Positions 16,950 to 25,915 of a stretch of 64,000 bases of DNA are shown piece after piece. The first letter of the stretch is position 1. Every line of letters starts with the position of its first letter. Position numbers and translations under genes: made by a program. The stretch lies in the NCBI RefSeq assembly GCF_900101345.1, contig NZ_FMUX01000001.1, positions 1 through 64,000 of the forward strand. The letters run 5' to 3'. This DNA is from Desulfoluna spongiiphila (lineage in GTDB: Bacteria; Desulfobacterota; Desulfobacteria; Desulfobacterales; Desulfolunaceae). The notes under the pieces are model-generated. The model searched no databases. It was not told the origin of the DNA and worked only from the letters and a program-made list of their open reading frames with translations.

Positions 16950-17873
16950 TTACCAGAGAAGCTCCACCTCGCCCCACACTTTGATATCGAGCCGGTCGTC
17001 GGTGCGGCATTCGCCGTCGAGCATCCAGCGGACCGATCCGTTTTCCGAGCGGATGGTCACCCGCTCCACCGGGGCGGAGTGGTGCATGGCCGGGTGGGGA
17101 ATCTCGCGGCCGGTCCAGAGCCTCGGGGCCTGTCCCACAATCTGCATGGGGGAAAGGGAGCAGGCCAGGAAATGAAAGGCGCCTCTGCGTTCGTAGGCCC
17201 TGGGGGTGGCCCGGCAGCCCATGCTGATGTCCTCCACGGTGCACCCCAGAATGATGCTGAATTCCGTCTCGGGCAGGGGCTCTCCGTCCACCTCCACGAT
17301 GAGGGGCTCGGGCTTGAACATCTCTTTGGCGTAGTCGGTGCCGGTAAGGGTACTGCCCGCGATGCGGAAGCCCATCTTCACCGCCTGGACCGGGCCCTGG
17401 CTCGGGGCGTCGTAGTAGGCATCCAGGAACCTCACCACCACGGCGGCCCCGGACATAAACCCCAGGTGGCCGTTGGCACAGAGAACCTGATTTTTCATGC
17501 GGGTCAAGGGGCCCTGGCCCTTCAGCCCCTTGACCACCTTGCTTAAAATGGACTCCGGGGTCCCCTTGATGCCCAGGCCGCCTGCCACGGTGTTCATGGT
17601 GCCGCCGCGCATCACCACAAAGGAGGGAAGGGTGTGATCCTTATAGATGTTGGCAAAAATGGTCATGGCCATCTGCAGCGAACCGTCGCCCCCGTTGACC
17701 CCCACCACTTTACACCCTGTCTCCAGGCAGTGCCTGGCCACATCATGGACCGCCTCAATGGATTGGGTCTGGTGAAGGGTACCGACGCCGTCCAGGATCT
17801 CTGCCAGTCGCTCGGCGCGTTCGGGTCGTTTTCGATTCTGCTTGGCGTTGGGATTATGAATAACAGATATCAC
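16950..17873 (-). CDS. Diacylglycerol kinase-family lipid kinase
   Basis: 307 residues with the DAGK catalytic domain in the N-terminal half: VIHNPNAKQNR at the start (phosphate-binding NP motif), VNGGDGSLQMAM (residues about 58-70, the glycine-rich nucleotide motif GGDGS) and RGGTMNTVAGGLG near residue 90, all as in YegS/BmrU/DgkB-type enzymes. The C-terminal half matches the second beta-sandwich domain of the family. These enzymes phosphorylate diacylglycerol, sphingosine or related lipids at the inner membrane. The substrate cannot be told here. The gene is on the minus strand between the dcw promoter region and the yej-like operon and appears monocistronic; a 540-bp repeat-containing gap follows it. 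Confidence 0.82.
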   Translation of the reverse strand: MISVIHNPNAKQNRKRPERAERLAEILDGVGTLHQTQSIEAVHDVARHCLETGCKVVGVNGGDGSLQMAMTIFANIYKDHTLPSFVVMRGGTMNTVAGGLGIKGTPESILSKVVKGLKGQGPLTRMKNQVLCANGHLGFMSGAAVVVRFLDAYYDAPSQGPVQAVKMGFRIAGSTLTGTDYAKEMFKPEPLIVEVDGEPLPETEFSIILGCTVEDISMGCRATPRAYERRGAFHFLACSLSPMQIVGQAPRLWTGREIPHPAMHHSAPVERVTIRSENGSVRWMLDGECRTDDRLDIKVWGEVELLW

Positions 17874-18101
17874 AAGTCTCGTTTCCTAAATGTATATTTA
17901 AGGTATAAAAAAATCGCGATACATGGATTGATTTTAGGGTACCGCTACCCGGGACAAGGGGCTGTCACATCATGACGCGGGATGCGTGGGCTGTCTGAAA
18001 TGCATGCTCCGAAACGCCCGAAAGAAGGGCGCAAGTCTCCTGATTCTTATCAGAACTTTTGGCCCCATGCCCAGATCTTTTTTTCCTGATCCCCAAACAG
18101 C

Positions 18102-18130
18102 TCCACTTTGAACCTCGTCACATCCACTTT
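18102..18130 (-). promoter_or_regulatory. Upstream pair of candidate MraZ boxes
   Basis: Two minus-strand AAAGTGGA boxes lie at 18102-18109 and 18123-18130, 21 bp (two helical turns) apart. MraZ is known to bind repeated boxes with a GTG/TGGG core near its own gene; here the boxes are about 100 bp upstream of a third, plus-strand copy. Inference from spacing and similarity only. Confidence 0.4.
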
Positions 18131-18192
18131 TCTTTTACACAGTTAATCGCATATAATCATTAAATAATTTGTAACAAATTTTGTTTTTTCCC

Positions 18193-18240
18193 TTGACTAT
18201 TCGACCAAAAATTGTAGTCTTACAAAAGTAAAGTGGATGT
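18193..18240 (+). promoter_or_regulatory. dcw operon promoter with MraZ-type box at the start site
   Basis: TTGACT at 18193-18198 and TAGTCT at 18215-18220 are 16 bp apart. AAAGTGGATGT at 18230-18240 overlies the expected start site and is the exact reverse complement of 18120-18130. This fits autorepression by MraZ. No other good promoter is seen before mraZ. Confidence 0.5.
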
Positions 18241-18269
18241 AATGTGCACCAAATACCCAGAGGCTTGGC

Positions 18270-18722
18270 ATGAGCGCATTCAGAGGCACCTCAAATCACA
18301 CACTGGACCCCAAGGGAAGACTCATCATCCCCTCGCGGTTCCGGTCCGTCATCAAGGCAGGCCGGGAGGAGTGCGTGATGGTGACCAAGCTTGACGGAGC
18401 CCTGTACGCCTACACCATGGAAGAGTGGGACACCTTTGAGACCAGGCTGCGCAAGGCCATGGGCAAGCACATGAACAAGATACGGCGCTTTATCATCGGC
18501 AGCGCCCAGGCGTGCCCCCTGGACAAGCAGGGACGCATCCAGATCCCCAAAGACCTCCGGGATTACGCCGACATCCGGCCCGAAGGGGACGTCACCCTCA
18601 TCGGCCTTGTGGAACGTTTTGAAATCTGGCAATCAGACAAACTGAAAGACGAGCAGGACGCCATTGAAGAGCTGCTCCAAACCGACGAAGCTCGTGACGA
18701 GCTGATGGAATTGGGACTGTAG
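18270..18722 (+). CDS. mraZ: Transcriptional regulator of the dcw cluster, MraZ
   Basis: 150 residues containing two AbrB-like SpoVT folds: FRGTSNHTLDPKGRLIIPSRFR near the N terminus and SAQACPLDKQGRIQIPKDLRDYA in the middle, each with the conserved D-x-K/Q-GR-I/L-x-IP core. MraZ forms rings and binds repeats upstream of its own gene, repressing the division and wall cluster. It is the first gene of the cluster, with AGAGG about 8 bp before the ATG, and rsmH starts 7 bp after its stop. Candidate target boxes are at 18102-18130 and 18230-18240. The C-terminal tail (about residues 115-150) is acidic, EEL-rich and predicted helical. Confidence 0.95.
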   Translation: MSAFRGTSNHTLDPKGRLIIPSRFRSVIKAGREECVMVTKLDGALYAYTMEEWDTFETRLRKAMGKHMNKIRRFIIGSAQACPLDKQGRIQIPKDLRDYADIRPEGDVTLIGLVERFEIWQSDKLKDEQDAIEELLQTDEARDELMELGL

Positions 18723-18728
18723 ATCCAT

Positions 18729-19667
18729 ATGGATTTTAAGCATATATCGGCCATGCCCCGAGAGGTCATGACCGCCCTCGACCCCAAACCGGGCGCCACC
18801 TTCGTGGACGGGACCCTGGGCGGGGGAGGCCACTCCGCGCTGATCATCGATCGCATCATGCCGGGGGGCCGGTTCATCGGGGTGGACCAGGACATAGACG
18901 CCATCGCCAACGCCCGAAAGCGGTTCGCCGACCACGGCGACAGCGTCACCCTTGTCCATGACAACTTTGAAAACATCGCTGCCATCCTGCAGGAACTCGG
19001 GGTTGGCGGCGTAGACGGGATCCTGGTGGATATCGGGCTCTCCCAGCATCAGCTTGAAGGAAGCGGCCGCGGTTTCAGCTTCATGCGGGACGAACCCCTG
19101 GACATGCGCATGGACGACCGGGGAGACACCACCGCCGAAGACCTGGTCAACACGCTTCCGGAAAAAGAGCTGGCGGACCTCATCTTCAAATACGGAGAAG
19201 AGCGTTTCTCCCGGGGCATTGCCAGGGCCATCGTCAAGAAACGCCAGGAGTCCCCCATCACCACCACGGCGGAGCTCGCCGACATCATCCGCTACGCCAT
19301 GCCGGCCAAGGCCGTGGCCAAACAGAAAATTCATCCGGCCACCCGGAGTTTCCAGGCCATCCGCATCGCCGTCAACCGCGAGCTGGATCGGCTGGAACGG
19401 TTCATGGATGACTTTCTGGAGCTCCTCAACCCCGGCGGCAGGCTGTGCGTTCTCTCCTTCCACTCCCTGGAGGACCGCATCGTCAAGCAGAAGATGAAGG
19501 GCCTTGCCACCGGCTGCATTTGCCCGAAGAGTTTCCCCATCTGCACCTGCGGAAACGAACCGAAGGTCAAGCTCCTCACCCGCAAGGCCGTTCGACCCGC
19601 CGACGACGAAGTGGCGGAAAATCCCATGGCACGCAGCACACGCCTCAGGGCCTGTGAAAAACTGTAA
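18729..19667 (+). CDS. rsmH: 16S rRNA (cytosine(1402)-N(4))-methyltransferase
   Basis: 312 residues, as usual for RsmH (MraW). The SAM-binding segment is seen in FVDGTLGGGGHSALIID (about residues 23-39), preceded by the typical HISAMPREVMTAL opening. Conserved VDGILVDIGLSQHQL and the C-terminal RSTRLRACEKL are also present. It methylates N4 of C1402 in the ribosomal P site, and it is the standard second gene of the dcw cluster. There is no strong Shine-Dalgarno sequence; translation is probably coupled to mraZ across the 6-bp gap. Confidence 0.96.
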   Translation: MDFKHISAMPREVMTALDPKPGATFVDGTLGGGGHSALIIDRIMPGGRFIGVDQDIDAIANARKRFADHGDSVTLVHDNFENIAAILQELGVGGVDGILVDIGLSQHQLEGSGRGFSFMRDEPLDMRMDDRGDTTAEDLVNTLPEKELADLIFKYGEERFSRGIARAIVKKRQESPITTTAELADIIRYAMPAKAVAKQKIHPATRSFQAIRIAVNRELDRLERFMDDFLELLNPGGRLCVLSFHSLEDRIVKQKMKGLATGCICPKSFPICTCGNEPKVKLLTRKAVRPADDEVAENPMARSTRLRACEKL

Positions 19668-19746
19668 CATGGGGTGTCATGTGTCATCCATACGCCCCAT
19701 GCGCACGTTGCCGGATCCCGGCCTCACCCTCTGACGGACCTGTCCC

Positions 19747-20046
19747 ATGAGCCGAAAAACGTCCTTACTCTCTCCGGCCATGCAACTGGCAATCCTGCTG
19801 TTCCTGGCGGTGTTGCTGGTTGAAGGGTTCACCTACACCTGGGTGCGAAGCAGGTGCCACCTGACCAACCGGGCCATCGCGTCGGAGCTGATCCTGAACC
19901 AGAAACTCGTCAAGACACGAAAGCGGCTCAAGGTCGAACTGGCGCATCTGAAATCACCCCGGCAGATCACACTCAGGGCCCGGGCGGAACTCGGCCTGAA
20001 GCGGCCCACCCAGGACCAGATCCTTCGGTTGAAAAGCCCGCAGTAA
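19747..20046 (+). CDS. ftsL: Cell division protein FtsL
   Basis: 99 residues with one membrane segment (QLAILLFLAVLLVEGFTYTWV, residues about 13-33) and a helical periplasmic part ending ITLRARAELGLKRPTQDQILRLK. This is the FtsL layout: short cytoplasmic tail, one transmembrane helix, leucine-zipper-like coiled coil. It pairs with FtsB and FtsQ and activates FtsWI. Sequence identity in this family is low, so position between rsmH and ftsI is the main support. An 80-bp gap separates it from rsmH. Several basic residues cluster around residues 55-65. Confidence 0.88.
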   Translation: MSRKTSLLSPAMQLAILLFLAVLLVEGFTYTWVRSRCHLTNRAIASELILNQKLVKTRKRLKVELAHLKSPRQITLRARAELGLKRPTQDQILRLKSPQ

Positions 20047-20150
20047 CACGGCCGGGGGCAAAACGCTCCGGGCACCAAAATCAGTCAAGCAAGGAAAGCG
20101 GCCTTGATTCCTTTTTTTCAAGCCCGTCAAGACAACCAACAGAGGAAACC

Positions 20151-21914
20151 ATGCCTGCACAAACCGACACCACCATGAAACGCGTCAAAGCCAGGGGCAC
20201 CCTTCTTGCCCTTGTGTTTGCCATGGGGTTTCTGGTCATCGCGACACAGGCGGTCTCCCTGCAGGTCTTCAAACAGGGGTGGCTCAGCCGCAAGGCCGAG
20301 GTTCGGTTTGCCCGGTCCGACACGGTCATGGGCAAACGCGGCACCATCAGCGACCGCAACGGCAGGCCCCTTGCCGTCAGCATCGCGGCCAAGGCCATCG
20401 GGGTCTACCCCCGAAAGGCAGCCGCCATCGACGACGTCCCGAAGGCGGCAACACAGATCGCCTCGGTGCTGAAAATCAACCGCAGGAAAGTGGAGCGGGC
20501 CCTTCGGCACCCGAAGTACAACTGGATCAAGCGCCCCGTCTCCCCGGAGATGGGAGCCGCCGTTGCCGCTCTTAAGATTCCCGGCGTTGAGGTCCATCCG
20601 TTTCACAAACGGGTCTACCCCAGCATGGAGCTGGCCGGCCAGCTCATCGGTGCCTCCAAGATCGACGACATCGAGGGCCGAAACGGCCTGGAGTATCGCT
20701 ACAACGAGACCCTGAGCCCCACCACCGCCAACAGAACGGTGAAATGGGACGGCGGCGGCAACCCCGTGGACATCGAATCCGCGCCCCTGGAAGAGATCAG
20801 CGGAAACAACCTGGTCCTGACCATTGACGCCAACATCCAGGACATCGCCGAATCGGCCTTAAGGGACGCGGCGGTCACCCACAAGGCCTCATCGGGCATG
20901 GCCGTGGTGATGCGCCCCAAGACCGGCGAGATCCTGGCCATGGCCAATTACCCGGGCTTCAACCCCAACAACTTCGGCGCCTTCAGCGGCGAGACCCGGA
21001 GCAACCGCGCCGTGGCCTCTGATTTCGAGCCCGGCTCCACCATGAAGGTGTTTGTGGTGGCAGCGGCCCTGGACTCGGGCAAGGTCAAGCGTTCGAGTAT
21101 TTTTTACTGCGAAAACGGCGCTTACGACATCGGCGGGTTCACCTTCCACGACACCCACGAGTACGAGTGGCTCACCCTGGAACAGGTGATCAAGTTCTCC
21201 AGCAACATCGCCGTGGTCAAGATCTCCGAGATCATCGGAAAAAACGCGCTCCACACCGCCCTTAAAAGCTTCGGGTTCGGCCAGAAAAGCGGGATCAACC
21301 TCAACGGGGAGTCCCGGGGCATCCTCACCAGCGCCGCCAACTGGAACCGGGTCGAGACCGGGGCCGTGGCCTTTGGCCAGGGCGTCTCCGTGACGGCCGT
21401 TCAGCTCGCCACCGCTTACTCCGCCCTGGCCAACGACGGGATGCTCGTCAAGCCCTGGATCGTCAAGGAGGTGGTCTCCCCCAACGGCGAACGGGAAAAA
21501 GCCTTTTCATCCCCCGGGAAAAAACGGGTCATCAGCACCGACACCGCCCGGTTTGTCAAAAAGATCATGGCCTCGGTCACCGAAGAGGGGGGCACGGGGG
21601 TCAAGGCGGCCCTGTCCGGCTACACCGTCTGCGGAAAAACCGGCACCGCCCAGAAAATCGGACCGGACAAGCGCTACTTTAAAGATCGGTACATCGCCTC
21701 CTTTGCAGGCTTTGTCCCCATGAAAAACCCGGAACTGAGCATCGTGGTCGTGTTAGACGACCCGAGAAGCGGTGGGTACTACGGCGCCACAGTCGCCGGC
21801 CCCGCGTTTCGTGAGATTGCATATAAAACCTTGGACTACCTGCACGTTGCCCCGGAAACCGAATCCATTCCGGAGAAACTGCTTCTGGCCTTCAAGAGCG
21901 AGGAAAAGAAGTGA
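20151..21914 (+). CDS. ftsI: Septal peptidoglycan transpeptidase (PBP3)
   Basis: 587 residues. After a short cytoplasmic tail, TLLALVFAMGFLVIATQAVSLQVF is the membrane anchor (about residues 16-39). The pedestal domain follows (RGTISDRNGRPLAVS), then the transpeptidase domain with the catalytic SxxK in EPGSTMKVF, SxN in SSNIAVV and KTGT in CGKTGTAQK. All three penicillin-binding motifs are intact. It cross-links septal peptidoglycan together with FtsW. ATG at 20151 has AGAGGAAACC before it; a longer reading would run across ftsL. It overlaps murE by 4 bp (GTGA). No PASTA domain is present. Confidence 0.95.
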   Translation: MPAQTDTTMKRVKARGTLLALVFAMGFLVIATQAVSLQVFKQGWLSRKAEVRFARSDTVMGKRGTISDRNGRPLAVSIAAKAIGVYPRKAAAIDDVPKAATQIASVLKINRRKVERALRHPKYNWIKRPVSPEMGAAVAALKIPGVEVHPFHKRVYPSMELAGQLIGASKIDDIEGRNGLEYRYNETLSPTTANRTVKWDGGGNPVDIESAPLEEISGNNLVLTIDANIQDIAESALRDAAVTHKASSGMAVVMRPKTGEILAMANYPGFNPNNFGAFSGETRSNRAVASDFEPGSTMKVFVVAAALDSGKVKRSSIFYCENGAYDIGGFTFHDTHEYEWLTLEQVIKFSSNIAVVKISEIIGKNALHTALKSFGFGQKSGINLNGESRGILTSAANWNRVETGAVAFGQGVSVTAVQLATAYSALANDGMLVKPWIVKEVVSPNGEREKAFSSPGKKRVISTDTARFVKKIMASVTEEGGTGVKAALSGYTVCGKTGTAQKIGPDKRYFKDRYIASFAGFVPMKNPELSIVVVLDDPRSGGYYGATVAGPAFREIAYKTLDYLHVAPETESIPEKLLLAFKSEEKK

Positions 21915-23413
21915 CATTATCCTGCCTCACCAATACCCTCGGCGACCTGCTGGCGGGCCCCCTGCCCGACGCGGACCCTTGTGTGTCCGCCATCCAGTAT
22001 GACTCCCGAAAGGTAACCGACGGCGCCCTGTTCGTGGCCATTCCCGGAGAGGCGGTGGACGGCCACCGCTACATCCCGGAAGCCATCGCCAGCGGGGCGG
22101 TGGCCGTCATGGGGGAGCTCCCCCACGACGACCTTGCCGTCCCCTATATCCAGGTCACCGATTCACGCAAGGCCCTTGCGCTGATCTCGGCAACCCACTA
22201 CGACCACCCGGCCGACAGGCTGACCCTTGTCGCCGTCACCGGTACCAACGGCAAAACCACCGTGGCCTATATACTGGAGAGCATCTTTGCCGCCGCCGGC
22301 CTCTGCCCGGGGGTCATGGGCACCATCAGCACCCGGTTCTGCGGCAGGGAAGAGGCCAGCGCCATGACCACCCCCGAGTCCCGGGACATCCAGGACACCC
22401 TGGCCCGCATGGCGGCAGCCGGGGTCACCCACGCGGTGATGGAGGTCTCCTCCCATGCCCTGGCCCTGGACCGCGTGGCGGGCTGCGCCTTTGACGCGGC
22501 CATCTTCACCAACCTCACCCAGGACCACCTGGACTACCACGGCACCATGGAGATTTACGGAGAGGCCAAGAAACGGCTCTTCGAAGAGCACCGAAAAGAG
22601 GGCGCGGCCGCCGTCATCAACATGGCCAACGAGCACGGACGGAACCTGGCCGAGACCCTTTCCGGCACCGTCTTCACCGTGGGGAAAGAAACCGGCGCCC
22701 TTGCCGCCGACCGCATCGAGGTGGCCATCGACGGCATCAAGGGAGAGTTTGTCACCCCCAATGAGCGCGTCCCTTTTGCCTCCGGTGCCACGGGCCGCTA
22801 CAACCTGGAGAACATCCTCTGCGCTGCCGGGGCCGCCCTTTCCGTGGGCATCCCCATGGACGCAGTGGTCCGAGGAGTGGCCGCCTTTAAGGTGCCCGGA
22901 CGCTTGGAGCGGGTTCCAAACCCCTGCGGGCTTCACCTCTTTGTGGATTACGCCCACACACCGGATGCCCTTGAAAATGTCCTGTCCACCCTTCGGCACC
23001 TCGTGCCGGGGAGGCTGATTTGTGTGTTCGGGTGCGGGGGAGACCGGGACCGCACCAAGCGCCCTCTCATGGCTGGTATCGGCGCGGCTTACAGCGATCT
23101 TGCCGTGGTCACTTCGGACAATCCCCGGAGTGAAGCGCCCGAAAAAATTATCGAAGACATGGTCCCGGGTATAGACGGGGAAACAAGTTTCAGGTATGAA
23201 CCTGAGCGTCTCTCAAAGGAATTTTCCCGCAAAGGGTACGTGGTGGTTGTCGACCGCCGCGAGGCCATCGGCCTGGCTGTTGCCTCGGCCCGTCCCGGAG
23301 ACACCGTACTGGTAGCCGGAAAAGGCCATGAAACCTACCAGATCATCGGTACCCAGCGACTCGATTTTGACGACAGAAAGGAGGTTCTGAAGGCGGTTGA
23401 AAGCACAAGATAG
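21911..23413 (+). CDS. murE: UDP-MurNAc-L-Ala-D-Glu:meso-DAP ligase
   Basis: 500 residues with the three Mur ligase domains. The ATP loop is VTGTNGKTTVAYIL (about residues 111-124), the substrate loop TTPESRDIQ is present, and the C-terminal DNPRSEAP motif marks meso-diaminopimelate rather than lysine specificity. The wall peptide is therefore A1-gamma DAP type, as expected in Gram-negative bacteria. The GTG start overlaps the ftsI stop by 4 bp. It adds the third residue of the stem peptide in the cytoplasm before MurF. Its stop lies inside or near the start of murF. Confidence 0.96.
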   Translation: MTLSCLTNTLGDLLAGPLPDADPCVSAIQYDSRKVTDGALFVAIPGEAVDGHRYIPEAIASGAVAVMGELPHDDLAVPYIQVTDSRKALALISATHYDHPADRLTLVAVTGTNGKTTVAYILESIFAAAGLCPGVMGTISTRFCGREEASAMTTPESRDIQDTLARMAAAGVTHAVMEVSSHALALDRVAGCAFDAAIFTNLTQDHLDYHGTMEIYGEAKKRLFEEHRKEGAAAVINMANEHGRNLAETLSGTVFTVGKETGALAADRIEVAIDGIKGEFVTPNERVPFASGATGRYNLENILCAAGAALSVGIPMDAVVRGVAAFKVPGRLERVPNPCGLHLFVDYAHTPDALENVLSTLRHLVPGRLICVFGCGGDRDRTKRPLMAGIGAAYSDLAVVTSDNPRSEAPEKIIEDMVPGIDGETSFRYEPERLSKEFSRKGYVVVVDRREAIGLAVASARPGDTVLVAGKGHETYQIIGTQRLDFDDRKEVLKAVESTR

Positions 23414-23423
23414 GTCATACCCG

Positions 23424-24818
23424 ATGCCCTGGAGCACGGGGGATGTCCTGGCGGCCACCGGAGGAAAACTGGCCTTCGGAGACCCGAACGCCACCCATGC
23501 GTCCGTCTCAACCAACTCCAGAACCATCGAAGATAACAGCGTTTTCGTAGCCCTCAAAGGTCCTTCCTTCGACGGACACCGGTACATTGACTCTGCCATC
23601 GACAAAGGCTCCCGCTGCATCGTGGCCGCTTCGGCGTCCGTGGCAGGGATGGAAACCGAAAGCTGGCAGTCCCGTGGGGTCTCCCTGGTGCTGGTGGACG
23701 ACACCCTCGCCGCCCTGGGCCGCCTCGGGCGGTTCCGGCGCGACCAGAGCGAGGTCCGCCTCATCGCCATCACCGGCTCCAACGGCAAGACCACCACACG
23801 GGCCCTCACCGCCTCGGTGCTGGGGGTTCGCCACCCGGTACACGCCACCCGCGGCAATTTCAACAACGAAGTGGGCCTGCCCACAACCCTTCTGGACCTT
23901 GCCCCGGACCATCGCTGGGCCGTGGTGGAGCTGGGCATGAACGCCCCGGGTGAGATGACGCGCCTTGGCCGGATCTGCCGGGCCGACATCGCCGTCATCA
24001 CCTGCATCGGCGAAGCCCACCTGGAAGGGCTGGGAACCGTGGCGCAAGTCGCTGCGGCCAAGGCGGAGCTCCTGGACACCCTGGACGAAGGCGCCACCGT
24101 CATTTTAAACGGTGACGACCCCCACCTGAGACAGATCGCGGCGGACCGCGGGCTCTCTCCTGTCTGGTACGGATTCTGTGACGACGCCCACGTCCGGGCC
24201 GAAAACATCTCCTGGGACGGCACGTACCAGCACTTTACCCTCTGCCACAGCGGCACAAAGGTACAGGCTGCCGTCCCTCTGGCCGGGACCTTTATGGTGC
24301 AAAACGCCTTGGCGGCTGCCGCCGCAGGGCTCCAGGCAGGGCTCTCCCTCACCGACGTTGCCCAAGGCCTTGAAACAGCCTCTTTTGAGTCCGGGCGTCT
24401 CACCATTCAAGAGACGGCATCGGGCATCCATGTCATCGACGACACGTACAACGCAAACCCCCTCTCCATGGAGGCGGCCCTCACCGCCCTGTCCCGCCTC
24501 AAGGGAACGAATCGGGCCCTGGCCGTCCTTGGAGACATGCGCGAGCTGGGGGAAGAGGCCCCGCGCTTTCACCGTGAACTGGGCGCAAAAGCGGCCGAAT
24601 CGGGCATAGCGGGCCTTTACACCTGCGGCGAGTTCGCAGGGGAGGTCCGGCAGGGAGCCCTCGGGGCAGGCTTGCCGGATCATTGCATTCACACAGGCGA
24701 GAAAGATGCGCTGATACAACGCATCACACACGATATCCACACCGGAGACTGGATCCTTGTGAAGGGATCCCGCTCCATGGGCATGGAACAGATCGTCAAC
24801 GATCTGCTGTGCAGGTAG
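23424..24818 (+). CDS. murF: UDP-MurNAc-tripeptide:D-Ala-D-Ala ligase
   Basis: 464 residues from ATG at 23424. Mur ligase signatures are clear: ITGSNGKTTTRALTASVL (ATP loop), GNFNNEVGLP just after and VIDDTYNANPLSMEAAL in the C-terminal part, the latter being diagnostic for MurF. It completes the UDP-MurNAc-pentapeptide. The start is not settled: TTG at 23397 has AAGGAGG some 12 bp upstream and would overlap murE by 17 bp, while ATG at 23424 gives the usual MurF opening (PWSTGDVLAATGG). No ddl gene is in this cluster, so the D-Ala-D-Ala donor enzyme must be encoded elsewhere. Confidence 0.94.
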   Translation: MPWSTGDVLAATGGKLAFGDPNATHASVSTNSRTIEDNSVFVALKGPSFDGHRYIDSAIDKGSRCIVAASASVAGMETESWQSRGVSLVLVDDTLAALGRLGRFRRDQSEVRLIAITGSNGKTTTRALTASVLGVRHPVHATRGNFNNEVGLPTTLLDLAPDHRWAVVELGMNAPGEMTRLGRICRADIAVITCIGEAHLEGLGTVAQVAAAKAELLDTLDEGATVILNGDDPHLRQIAADRGLSPVWYGFCDDAHVRAENISWDGTYQHFTLCHSGTKVQAAVPLAGTFMVQNALAAAAAGLQAGLSLTDVAQGLETASFESGRLTIQETASGIHVIDDTYNANPLSMEAALTALSRLKGTNRALAVLGDMRELGEEAPRFHRELGAKAAESGIAGLYTCGEFAGEVRQGALGAGLPDHCIHTGEKDALIQRITHDIHTGDWILVKGSRSMGMEQIVNDLLCR

Positions 24819-24827
24819 CAGGACTTT

Positions 24828-25907
24828 ATGATTTACAACCTTCTATACGGCCTTTATGGGAACATTTCGTTTTTTAACCTGTTCCGATACATCACCTTTC
24901 GAACCATCTACGGTACCATCACGGCCTTTCTCATCTGCTTTCTCATGGGCCCCTGGCTCATCGACAGGCTCCGGCGCCTCCAGATCGGACAATACATCCG
25001 GGAGTGCGGCCCGGAGAGCCACCTGGGCAAAGCCGGCACCCCCACCATGGGCGGGGTGATGATCCTTTTTGCCATCATCGGCTCCACCCTCCTCTGGGCG
25101 GACACCAAAAACCCGTATGTCTGGATCGTCCTTCTGTCCGCCGCGGGTTTCGGGCTCATCGGCTTTACCGACGACTACCTGATGCAGATCAAAAAACGCA
25201 GCAAAGGCCTGTCGGCCCGGGCAAAATTCAGTCTTCAGACCCTTCTGGCCCTCGGCATCGGCTGGCTGGTCTACAGCTCCCCGGGCTTTTCCACCACGGT
25301 GACGGTGCCCTTTTTGAAAAACGTGCAGCCGGACCTGGGCTTCGGATACATCTTTTTTGCCGCCTTTGTCATCGTGGGATGCTCCAACGCCGTCAACCTC
25401 ACCGACGGCCTTGACGGCCTGGCCACCGGCCCCATGATCATTGCCAGCATCACCTACATGGTCTTTGCCTATGTCGCCGGTCATGCAGGCCTTGCCGAGT
25501 ACCTCCAGATCCCCTTTATCAAGAACGGCGGGGAGATGGCCGTCGTCTGCGGCGCCATGGCCGGCGCCGGGGTTGGTTTTCTCTGGTTCAACTCCTACCC
25601 GGCCCAGATTTTCATGGGCGACACGGGCTCCCTGCCTTTGGGGGCCCTCCTGGGGACCATCGCCGTCATCACCAAGCAGGAGATCCTGCTGGTCATCGTG
25701 GGGGGACTCTTTGTCATGGAGGCCCTCTCGGTTATTATCCAGGTCACCTACTTCAAGCTGACAGGCGGCCAGCGGATCTTCCGCATGGCGCCGCTGCACC
25801 ACCATTTTGAGCTCAAGGGCTGGCAGGAACCCAAGGTCATCGTCCGATTCTGGATCATCTCCGCCATGCTTGCCCTTCTGGCCGTCAGCACGCTCAAGAT
25901 CAGATAG
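24828..25907 (+). CDS. mraY: Phospho-MurNAc-pentapeptide transferase
   Basis: 359 residues, ten predicted membrane helices. Family motifs: [13 protein letters not shown] near residue 66, [22 protein letters not shown] (about residues 109-130, the DD motif that binds Mg2+), [17 protein letters not shown] near residue 185 and the HHHFELKGW histidine box near residue 325. MraY moves phospho-MurNAc-pentapeptide from UDP to undecaprenyl phosphate, giving lipid I. It starts 9 bp after murF and ends 8 bp before murD, consistent with one operon. Confidence 0.97.
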   Translation: MIYNLLYGLYGNISFFNLFRYITFRTIYGTITAFLICFLMGPWLIDRLRRLQIGQYIRECGPESHLGKAGTPTMGGVMILFAIIGSTLLWADTKNPYVWIVLLSAAGFGLIGFTDDYLMQIKKRSKGLSARAKFSLQTLLALGIGWLVYSSPGFSTTVTVPFLKNVQPDLGFGYIFFAAFVIVGCSNAVNLTDGLDGLATGPMIIASITYMVFAYVAGHAGLAEYLQIPFIKNGGEMAVVCGAMAGAGVGFLWFNSYPAQIFMGDTGSLPLGALLGTIAVITKQEILLVIVGGLFVMEALSVIIQVTYFKLTGGQRIFRMAPLHHHFELKGWQEPKVIVRFWIISAMLALLAVSTLKIR

Positions 25908-25915
25908 GAGACACC

